A stretch of DNA of 64,000 nucleotides, taken from positions 62,001 to 126,000 of the forward strand of contig NZ_CP136520.1 of assembly GCF_032813545.1 (NCBI RefSeq), in the 5' to 3' direction. Positions within the stretch are counted from its first letter, which is position 1. Each line of letters begins with the position of its first letter. Below are positions 9,097-16,075 of the stretch, piece after piece. The notes under the pieces are model-generated. The model was not told the origin of the DNA, did no database searches, and saw only the letters and a list, made by a program, of their open reading frames with translations. The DNA is from Nodosilinea sp. E11 (GTDB taxonomy: Bacteria; Cyanobacteriota; Cyanobacteriia; Phormidesmidales; Phormidesmidaceae). The translations under genes and the position numbers were made by a program.

Positions 9097-9665
9097 CTCG
9101 GCGGCACCGATTAGGGTAAAAGCCGCCCAGTTGCGGGGATTGGGGTGCTGTTCTAGGGTCGTGAGCATGGCCTAGCGCAGAGCCTGGGCTTTGTCTTGGC
9201 CCTGGTTGATCTGGCGATAAAACTCGGTCATGAGATCGGCGGTGGGGCATCGGCGTAGCGGCCCATGGCAAACAGCACCGAACCACTGAGCGTCCAAGCG
9301 GCGTCATAGTCAGGGGCGAGGGCGATCGCCCGCTGGGCCGACTGCAATGCGGCTGGGTAGTTGCCCTGGCTGTAGCAGGCATAACCCCGCCCCAGCCAGG
9401 CCTCGGGCTGGTGAGCATTGAGGGCGATCGCCTGGTCAAAGACAGCGATCGCTTCCATGTAGCGCCCCTGAGCCAGCAGGGCAAAGCCCTGATCTATCAG
9501 CTCGCTGGCGTTGCTAGGAGTTTGGGGCAGGCCGGTGGGGGCGATCGCGCCAGTGCCCATCACGTCAGTAATCGTCGGCAGCTCGGGCGATCGGGCCAGG
9601 GTCGGGGGTAACCAGCCCGCCAGCAACGTCAGGGCGATAACAAAGGGAAGCGATCGGGGTTTCAT
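9094..9665 (-). pseudogene. TPR-CHAT remnant with internal deletion and stop
   Basis: The frame opens with a signal peptide (MKPRSLPFVIALTLLAGW) and two TPR units (about residues 50-125, such as AIAVFDQAIALNAHQPEAWLGRGYACY). It then leaves frame near 9228. From about 9230 to 9094 another frame encodes the extreme C-terminus of a CHAT domain: LMTEFYRQINQGQDKAQALR, a TAG in place of an expected Gln codon, then AMLTTLEQHP and WAAFTLIGAAE. This end is very close to that of the intact TPR-CHAT protein ending at 21455. The whole CHAT catalytic core is deleted. It is a decayed member of the island family. Confidence 0.8.
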
Positions 9666-9735
9666 CAGGGTGTCTCCTCAGATGATGAGGTGCAGGTAAC
9701 CTGCGGCCTTTTGCTAACTCTGGGCCATAAGCTGG

Positions 9736-11052
9736 TTAGAAACCAGAACCGGTGAGCACAAACGGTGCCCAGTAGTAGGGATGGCTAAGGTCTCGCTGCC
9801 TGGTGCCAGGGGGGAAAACTTCCTCGCCATCAACCGCTCGAACATCAATGCTGCCTTTGAGCTGGCGCGTCGCCGGGGATGATTGGGTGGCAATCAGCGA
9901 TCGCTGGGCCTGGTTAAGAGCAGTGGCGTAGGGAGTGCCCTCCGCGATCGCTGCGTAGAATGCCGCCATCAGCACCTTTGTGCCAAAATCATCCACCTGC
10001 CACAGGGGGGCAACCACGGCGGCGGCTCCAGCATTGTGCATCAGATTGCTAAAGGTAATCACAGCTTGGCCATCGTCGAGGGTATCTCTGATCCCCGTCT
10101 CACAAGCACTCAGCACCAGCAGATCGACTTGGCTTAGGGGCCACTGTCGCAGGTCATTAAAAGAACGGCGATCGCCATTGCCAAACAGCAAAAACGATTC
10201 CTCGGGGCGATCGGCAAACACCCATGTATTGGCAGCCAGATGCACAACGGTATGATTGCCCAGTTCAGGCAGCAGCGCCTCTGGAGAAAAGGCCTCGTCT
10301 AGGAGCACAGTGGTGTTGGCGAAGCGAGCCGCGATCGCCTCGACTTCGTCTCTGGCAAAGGGAAACCCCTGGAGCTGTAGCGGTTGCCCTTCTCCTACGG
10401 CAATCTCAAACGACCCTGCCGTATGAGCCGCTGCTAGAATTTGGGGCGGTTGTCGGTCAGGGCGACTAGCAACGTCCATGGCGGCAGCGGTGAAGCTGTT
10501 GACGGCGTACCGTTCTGCCAACCACTGATCGCCCGTGTGGAGGGCCGCCAGGGGAACGTAGTGCAACATGCCGTCGGGCACGTACAGAATGGTCTCGACT
10601 CCCGCCGCTGCCAACTCAGCCTGAATTGGTTCGATCAGCCATTGGTAGAGCTGTTGAGCGGCGGGTTGGGGATCGGTGCCGGGACTGGTCAGCGTCTGGC
10701 GAAAGTCTAGAATGGTCTGTCGCAGTTCCGTTTCGCCGACGGGGATGGTGTAGCGCTGGGGAGCACCGTCCTTGGTGGTCAGGGATAGCTCCATGCGATC
10801 GCCATACACCTGCGGGGCCAAAATCACCGCTGTTTCTAACTCGGGTAGCAGGCTCTGGAGGCGGGCCATTCGGGGGGGGGTGGCCGGGGTCTCAGAGAGG
10901 CTGGAATTGCTGTGAATGCTCTGGGCGGGGGCGATCGCCTGACTAGGAAGCGCGGGCAGCAGACTCCACCCCAAGGGAAAAGCAGCCAGGGTGAGGGAGC
11001 AGGCGGCGAAGCGCAGCCACTGCCGGGGCTGAGGGGTGCGGGTCAGGTGCAT
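9736..11052 (-). CDS. Stand-alone exported CHAT protein lacking the catalytic His
   Basis: This is a 438-residue CHAT (caspase HetF-associated) protein without TPRs. A signal peptide (about 1-39, ending ALPSQA) precedes a full CHAT fold. Diagnostic blocks are ILYVPDGMLHYVPLAALH, LLVLSACETG with Cys317, and HPYYWAPFVLTGSGF. The usual HLATHG block reads HLAANT here, so the catalytic His is Asn275. The protein is therefore probably not a peptidase and may be a regulatory or binding paralogue. It belongs to a minus-strand run (PPC protein, coiled-coil protein, this gene, TPR-CHAT remnant), perhaps driven from the motif at 12575-12596. No motif copy lies directly upstream. Confidence 0.88.
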   Translation of the reverse strand: MHLTRTPQPRQWLRFAACSLTLAAFPLGWSLLPALPSQAIAPAQSIHSNSSLSETPATPPRMARLQSLLPELETAVILAPQVYGDRMELSLTTKDGAPQRYTIPVGETELRQTILDFRQTLTSPGTDPQPAAQQLYQWLIEPIQAELAAAGVETILYVPDGMLHYVPLAALHTGDQWLAERYAVNSFTAAAMDVASRPDRQPPQILAAAHTAGSFEIAVGEGQPLQLQGFPFARDEVEAIAARFANTTVLLDEAFSPEALLPELGNHTVVHLAANTWVFADRPEESFLLFGNGDRRSFNDLRQWPLSQVDLLVLSACETGIRDTLDDGQAVITFSNLMHNAGAAAVVAPLWQVDDFGTKVLMAAFYAAIAEGTPYATALNQAQRSLIATQSSPATRQLKGSIDVRAVDGEEVFPPGTRQRDLSHPYYWAPFVLTGSGF

Positions 11053-11146
11053 AGGGTTTTCTCCGGGTTTGATGAATATGAATTGGGGTTATGTAGCTCC
11101 CTCGGTAGGGCTAGCTAATGCTCGGTGCTATGGAAGCGACTAGTGC

Positions 11147-11908
11147 TCAAGATAGCGAGATGCCGTAGGTAGTTTGCAGGCGATCGCCCATGGCCTCTTT
11201 TCTACCGTAGAGGTCGTTAAACGTTTGGAGCAAGCCCTGGCTGCGGGCCTCATAGTCGGCTTGCAGCTGGTTAAAGTCTTCGCTGACCCCTACTGCCGAG
11301 ACAAAACCGCCCAGCAGGCCGCCAACAATGCAGTTGCGCAACGGGTTTTCGTCCCCCGCCATGCGGCCCACATCGCAGCCGGTTTTGCTGGCCTTGACGA
11401 CTCCAGCATCCAGCTCTTGCATACGGGTGGTGTAGTGGGTCTTGATCTGGTGGGCCTCCAGGGCGGTACTGCGAAAGTCGTTGATCAGGGTGGCCAGTTC
11501 GGGGTCGATCTGGTTTAGGGGAATGGTGCCAAGATCGTTGGCCAGGGTGCCAAAGATCTGCGCTGGGGTTTGGGCATTGTTGCTGTGGGCCGAGATGGCA
11601 GTATCGAGGGCCTGGTTGAACCGTCGCCAGGCTTCAGCGGTTTGGTTGACCAGGTCTGCTTGCTGGCGCTGCTGTTCCTGCTCTTGGCTTAAAGCCTCCA
11701 GGCGAGCCACCTCTTGCTGAGCGGCGGCTCGCTCTTGTTCTAGCTGTTGTTGCCGTAGGGCTTCGGCCCTAGCTTCTTCCTGGCGCTGGGCTTCGATCTC
11801 GGCCAGCTGTTGGTTGGTTTGGTCGGTGTGGTGCCACAGGGCCAGGCTGGGGATGCCAGCGGCGATCGCAACGGTGGCGGCCAGGGTCAGTAGGGTGGCT
11901 TTTTTCAT
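11147..11908 (-). CDS. Exported coiled-coil protein, function unknown
   Basis: This 253-residue protein begins with a signal peptide (KKATLLTLAATVAIAAGIP). It continues with a Gln/Glu/Ala-rich coiled coil (about 30-95), then a globular part with two cysteines (GCDVGRMAGDENPLRNCIVG) and a Gly-rich patch (GGLLGGFVSAVG). I do not recognise a family. The ATG at 11908 is preferred over an upstream TTG. It lies between a PPC-type protein and the His-less CHAT protein in the same direction, so it may be a partner in the envelope protease island. Confidence 0.7.
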   Translation of the reverse strand: MKKATLLTLAATVAIAAGIPSLALWHHTDQTNQQLAEIEAQRQEEARAEALRQQQLEQERAAAQQEVARLEALSQEQEQQRQQADLVNQTAEAWRRFNQALDTAISAHSNNAQTPAQIFGTLANDLGTIPLNQIDPELATLINDFRSTALEAHQIKTHYTTRMQELDAGVVKASKTGCDVGRMAGDENPLRNCIVGGLLGGFVSAVGVSEDFNQLQADYEARSQGLLQTFNDLYGRKEAMGDRLQTTYGISLS

Positions 11909-12067
11909 AATCAATTTCACCAATGCTCTAGGGTGGAGTTTTTGGATGGCGTTGGGTCTCCTCAGCCTTTAGCCCTGGCCCCTGGACGGCTTGTCCTGAG
12001 CCTGTCAACGGGAGTTGTTGGCGACGTCTCTTTGGAAAAGAAAGGGGCCAGAAAGGAATCGAGGGTT

Positions 12068-12523
12068 CTAGTTCCGAGCGGTAACGAGCAGGCGGTAGTT
12101 GCCTGCGGGCTGCGGGCTGGGGGAAGTGACACCAACCAGATAAGGGCCGTCGGTGGGAAGCGTAATTTGCAGGCTAGAGTTGTTGCTGGTGGGGTCAGAT
12201 TGGATATCGATGACTTCGGTGGTGTTGGCGTCAATGAGCGCGACGACGGTGTTGAAGTCTTGGCTGGTGAGCGAAATGGTAATGGACTGCCCGCTGCGGC
12301 CCCAGAAGGAATGCAGCGCCATGCGCATGGTGCGACCGCTGGAGAGGGTCTTTTCGTGTTCGGGGCCAATTTGGCCGCTAACGTTGATGAGGGAAGAGGT
12401 GGCAATAGCCTCGGCGGTTTCAAGGGTGACGGTGCCACTGGGTAGGGTTTGCAGACTAATGGGGGCGGCTAGGGTGACGAATAGGGTAGCGAAGGATAGG
12501 CCCAGGGCGCTAAAACGGTTCAT
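12068..12523 (-). CDS. Exported PPC/DVUA0089-type beta-sandwich protein, copy 1
   Basis: This 151-residue protein has an N-terminal signal peptide and one pre-peptidase C-terminal-like domain. Typical strands are ITISLTSQDFNTVVALIDAN, the LQITLPTDGPYLVGVTS block and GNYRLLV. It is a paralogue of the protein at 33352 and resembles residues 60-160 of the large TPR-CHAT protein at 24519. Such domains usually accompany secreted proteases or bind ligands. The ATG at 12523 has AGGA upstream and aligns with the paralogue start. The shared promoter motif ends 51 nt before it, with flanking sequence unusually like that of the 33.3-kb copy. Confidence 0.82.
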   Translation of the reverse strand: MNRFSALGLSFATLFVTLAAPISLQTLPSGTVTLETAEAIATSSLINVSGQIGPEHEKTLSSGRTMRMALHSFWGRSGQSITISLTSQDFNTVVALIDANTTEVIDIQSDPTSNNSSLQITLPTDGPYLVGVTSPSPQPAGNYRLLVTARN

Positions 12524-12574
12524 GGCAGGTTTCCTCATTGGATAGGTGTTGATTGCGGTCGAGGGTACCTACTC

Positions 12575-12596
12575 CTGGGCGATCGGAACTTATTCA
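12575..12596 (-). promoter_or_regulatory. Shared island motif TGAATAAGT-N10-CAG, copy 2
   Basis: The minus-strand copy upstream of the PPC gene has TA three bases after CAG. Similarity to the 33.3-kb copy extends through the spacer and beyond (GATCGC inside the spacer, GTACC downstream). Confidence 0.8.
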
Positions 12597-12709
12597 CTTC
12601 AGGTCGATTTTGATGACTTAATTTGATGCTTTAGCGCGAGAGCTAGCGTGACAGAGCCAGAAACTCAATTTCTTTTTCTAGGGTGATCTAGGCGGCTGGA
12701 ATACTGGAC

Positions 12710-12880
12710 CCAGCCAATACTCTTGCCGAGGAAACGTCATCACCTGATACAGAAGTCGCTGCCCGCTGCGCCGCAGCCGATCGCCTCTTTCAACAAGGTA
12801 ACCAGCAGTTCCAATTTGGTCGAGCAGGCGTGGTGATTGAGGCGTTGACAGAGGCCATGGTTTCGTTGCATAAATTAGCA
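12710..12880 (+). pseudogene. 5' fragment of a TPR-CHAT gene
   Basis: One plus-strand frame reads RCAAADRLFQQGNQQFQFG, followed by VVIEALTEAM. This matches the opening TPR of island CHAT proteins (compare EGDRLSELGDQQYQMSQF in the 18.7-kb protein). No start codon or signal peptide survives, and similarity ends near 12880. It may be the other end of the broken CHAT gene whose 3' part begins at 15180. Confidence 0.5.
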
Positions 12881-13152
12881 GAAAATGATACTACGCTAAG
12901 CTTTTTCATGGAAATTTTTCATTGCACAGCCTTTTTTGCGTGATGATTGAAGGAGTTGGGTACAATGAGCAACCTTGATCATCATTTCGACCACTCAGAC
13001 TAAGCAAGTATAGGCCCCAGAGAACTTTAACCCTTGCGGCTCATGGTCTTGGGGCTCAATAGTCCGGGTAAACTATCTATGATTGATCGTAGGTAGCCAA
13101 AACGACGACAGAAGCCCAAGAAACAAATATCCAAAGATAAGTCACGGTAGCC

Positions 13153-14349
13153 ATGTCTCCATTAATCCATATAATTTACAGCAGCGCTGCAACTCGGCCT
13201 TTTCAAGATGATGAACTAGTAGAACTACTAGCAAATTCACGAGCCAAAAATGCTCAGCTTGGCATCACAGGCATGCTCCTTTATGACAATGGCAGTTTCT
13301 TTCAAGTTCTTGAAGGTGCTCCCGAAGCGGTCGATCAGTTGTATCAGACTATCGCTCAAGATGAGAGGCATACTAAAGCCGTTGTGATCATTCGCGAACC
13401 GATTCCAAAGCGCTCTTTTGGTGAATGGACTATGGGGTTCTCAACAATCAGCTCGCAGGAACTAGATCAAATTATTGGGTTGAATGATTTTTTCGCCACA
13501 GGCTCAAGTTTTACCCAAATTAATTCAGGACGAGCAAGGAAATTGCTAGCCGCGTTTCGTGAAGGACGCTGGCGGTCTAAAGTCAAGCACACCTCACTTC
13601 CAGCAGGCAGGGGTAATCCAGATTTAGGAACGATGCAACCAGCCACGATGCAAACGACCAAAGTTTCATTTGCATTTCAGCCAATCATTGATGTTAGTCT
13701 ATCAAACGTTGTGGCATATGAGGCCTTAATTTGTGGGGCAAATAACGAAGAATTCCTAAAAATATCACCACAGATAAGCGAACGAGAATGGTCGCACTTT
13801 GACACAAACTGCCGCGCAATTGCAGTTAGTATGGCAGCCAAATTAGGGCTGCCATGTGATCTTCATCTCAACTTTCTAGCTCGCCACGTCGATGATGCAC
13901 GCTCGGCTATTCAATCTACATTGGAATCTGCTGAGAAAAATGGAATTGACCCAAGTCGCATCATTCTCGAGATCGATCAAGATAAGCTAATTGGCGATTC
14001 CGAGAAATTTGCCAGAATTATTGAAGATTACCGCAGTGCTGGACTAAGAATTGCGATTGACCATTTTGGAGCTGGACGTGCAGGGTTGAATTTGTTAGAA
14101 CCCTTGCGTCCAGAGATGATTTGCCTGAACGAGCAGCTCGTCCGTGGCATTGATACGAATGGTCCAAGACAAGCCATTGTTCGTGGAATTTATCAAACTT
14201 GTAATGATTTAGGCATTGATCTAATCGCAAAGCAAGTTGAAACTTATGACGAATATAAATGGTTTTGTGAAGAGGAGATCAGCCTCATCCAGGGCAGTCT
14301 CATTGCCAAGCCAGAGTTTGAGAAGCTGCCCTCTGCCACCTATCTCTAG
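13153..14349 (+). CDS. BLUF photoreceptor with degenerate EAL domain
   Basis: Residues 1-100 are a BLUF blue-light FAD domain with all key positions: Tyr9, Asn33, Gln51, Trp92 and Met94. These equal AppA Tyr21, Asn45, Gln63, Trp104 and Met106 with a constant offset of 12. Residues about 165-398 are EAL-like, but catalytic and metal-binding positions are changed. DDFGAG is DHFGAG, the xIKID block is MICLNE, and EGVE is KQVE. The EAL part is therefore probably inactive as a phosphodiesterase and may work by binding, for instance to the intact EAL protein that starts 9 nt downstream. The two are surely co-transcribed. Base composition is AT-richer than the surrounding CHAT genes, which suggests separate acquisition. 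Confidence 0.93.
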   Translation: MSPLIHIIYSSAATRPFQDDELVELLANSRAKNAQLGITGMLLYDNGSFFQVLEGAPEAVDQLYQTIAQDERHTKAVVIIREPIPKRSFGEWTMGFSTISSQELDQIIGLNDFFATGSSFTQINSGRARKLLAAFREGRWRSKVKHTSLPAGRGNPDLGTMQPATMQTTKVSFAFQPIIDVSLSNVVAYEALICGANNEEFLKISPQISEREWSHFDTNCRAIAVSMAAKLGLPCDLHLNFLARHVDDARSAIQSTLESAEKNGIDPSRIILEIDQDKLIGDSEKFARIIEDYRSAGLRIAIDHFGAGRAGLNLLEPLRPEMICLNEQLVRGIDTNGPRQAIVRGIYQTCNDLGIDLIAKQVETYDEYKWFCEEEISLIQGSLIAKPEFEKLPSATYL

Positions 14350-14358
14350 AATTTTTCT

Positions 14359-15078
14359 ATGGAACCAGTTCTACCTCAATTTTCATTCGCATTTCAACCA
14401 ATTATCAATGTTGATACAGCTTCAATTGTTGCATTTGAAGCCTTAGTTCGGGGTATTGACAATAGCCCAGCTTTGAATATTTTTCAACAGGTGCACGAAG
14501 GAAACAAATACTGCTTTGATGAAATCCTTCGCCTAAAAGCGATTCCTTTGGCTGCACGTCTTGGGATTGGCTGCAATCTCAATCTCAATCTTTTGCCGCG
14601 CAGTTTAGAGGTATCTAAGTCAGCAATCTCCTCAACTCTTGAGATGGCTGCTTACTCAGGTATTCCTATTAATCAAATCACAATCGAAATAACCGAGTCT
14701 GAAATTATTAATAATATTGGATGGTTTATTGAGGCTGTTAATGCTCATCGAAGTTCTGGTGTCAGCGTTGCCATTGATGATTTTGGTGCTGGCTACTCTG
14801 GGCTGAATTTGCTAGCTGAATTTCAACCTGACAGTATCAAAATTGATATGTCACTGATACGAGATATTCACACTCACGGGCCTCGTCAGGCGATTGTTCG
14901 TGGGATTGTTCGCACCTGTCAAGATCTTGGAATCGACATCATTGCTGAAGGGGTTGAAAACAACGAAGAATATCAGTGGTGTCACGAAGAGGGGATCAAC
15001 CTATTTCAAGGATATTTTTTTGGGAAGCCAGGTTTTGAGCAATTGCCACTTGCGTTCTTTCCTAACTATAGCGATTAG
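14359..15078 (+). CDS. Stand-alone EAL c-di-GMP phosphodiesterase
   Basis: This 239-residue protein is a single canonical EAL domain. FEALVRG, LNLNLLP, IEITES, AIDDFGAGYSGLN, PDSIKIDMSLI, IAEGVEN and GYFFGKP are all intact, so it should hydrolyse c-di-GMP. It has no sensor of its own. It closely resembles the EAL part of the upstream BLUF protein (for example HGPRQAIVRGI and TCQDLGID are shared), so the pair arose by duplication. In this arrangement the BLUF protein provides light sensing and the second gene the catalysis. Confidence 0.93.
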   Translation: MEPVLPQFSFAFQPIINVDTASIVAFEALVRGIDNSPALNIFQQVHEGNKYCFDEILRLKAIPLAARLGIGCNLNLNLLPRSLEVSKSAISSTLEMAAYSGIPINQITIEITESEIINNIGWFIEAVNAHRSSGVSVAIDDFGAGYSGLNLLAEFQPDSIKIDMSLIRDIHTHGPRQAIVRGIVRTCQDLGIDIIAEGVENNEEYQWCHEEGINLFQGYFFGKPGFEQLPLAFFPNYSD

Positions 15079-15158
15079 TTTCTCCTGTAGTTTGCCACCG
15101 TTGTTCAACAATCATCTAACGTCGCTGCATATTGTCGTCATACTACTAACCTCCTAAT

Positions 15159-15196
15159 GTGACATCCTCTCCGTGCCTTCAGGTCGGCGAGGATGC
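15159..15196. repeat. Degenerate IS200/IS605-type end
   Basis: TGACATCCTCTCCG, a short loop region and CGGCGAGGATG form the imperfect hairpin typical of cyanobacterial IS200/IS605 element ends. It sits exactly where the EAL gene neighbourhood joins the CHAT fragment. No transposase is present. Confidence 0.45.
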
Positions 15197-15916
15197 CAAC
15201 AACCGCCCCTTCTCCGGCGGGCTATCGATGCTAGCCGCCGTTACCGAGGGGCAGTTTTCCATTCCCACCCGCACCCGTACTCTACTGTTTGACGGCCTCA
15301 CCTACGCCGGGCGCGAGGTCGAAAACATTGCCTGTCTGGTGCCCGGTACCGACCAGCGGCTGAATAAAGCCTTTGACCAGTCCCTGGTGCTGGACATGAA
15401 CAACTACAACATTATCCACCTGGCCACCCACGCCAGCTTTAACCCTGGCCCATCGGGGACTCGTTTATTCTGTTTGGCGATGGCAGCCACGTCACCCTAC
15501 AGGATGTGAGCCGCTGGAACTTTCCCAACGTAGATTTGGTGGTGCTGAGCGCCTGCGAAACGGCGGTGGGAGATATCATCGACGGCAATGGGGCCGAAAT
15601 TTTGGGCCTGGGCTACCGGATGAAGCGGGCGGGGACCGACGCGGCGATCGCCTCCCTGTGGATCGTCAGCGACGGCGGCACCCAGATGCTGATGGATGCC
15701 TTCTACGCCAACCTCAGCCAGGGGCTGAGCAAAACCGAGGCCCTGCAACAGGCCCAAATCGCCCTGATCGAGGGCGACTTTACGGCGTCGGGGGTCGATC
15801 GCAGAGCGGGTATTGACGTTATCAGCAGCCGGACGGGGCTGCCCCTGGCGGTGGCCGACAGCCTCAGCCATCCCTACTACTGGGCACCGTTTATTTTGAT
15901 CGGCAATGGGCTGTAG
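15181..15916 (+). pseudogene. CHAT-domain 3' fragment with one frameshift
   Basis: The 3' two-thirds of a CHAT domain is encoded in two frames. The first carries EGQFSIPTRTRTLLFDG, REVENIACLVPGTDQ and NIIHLATHASFNPG, with the catalytic His present. Around 15450 the reading moves by one base. The second frame continues with SFILFGDGSHVTLQDVS, LVVLSACETAVG with the catalytic Cys, and HPYYWAPFILIGNGL. No start codon or TPR region is attached. Similarity to the end of the 35.2-kb CHAT protein is very strong. One frameshift could be a sequencing error, but the missing 5' part makes it a pseudogene either way. Confidence 0.85.
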
Positions 15917-15970
15917 CCCGGTCTAGCCGTGAAGTCATCCCAAAGCTTTGATTGGAAGATTCCATAAAAG

Positions 15971-15992
15971 TGAATAAGTTTTTGGGAGTCAG
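15971..15992 (+). promoter_or_regulatory. Shared island motif TGAATAAGT-N10-CAG, copy 3
   Basis: This copy lies upstream of the orthocaspase gene, 83 nt before its ATG. It is the only copy in which the TA after CAG is displaced, by two bases. Confidence 0.75.
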
Positions 15993-16075
15993 ACAGATAG
16001 GCTAATGTCACCCCAGCCCTGGTTTCCATACCTGTGTTCCCGCTTCACGATATTCATAATTAATAGTGTTGTCCT

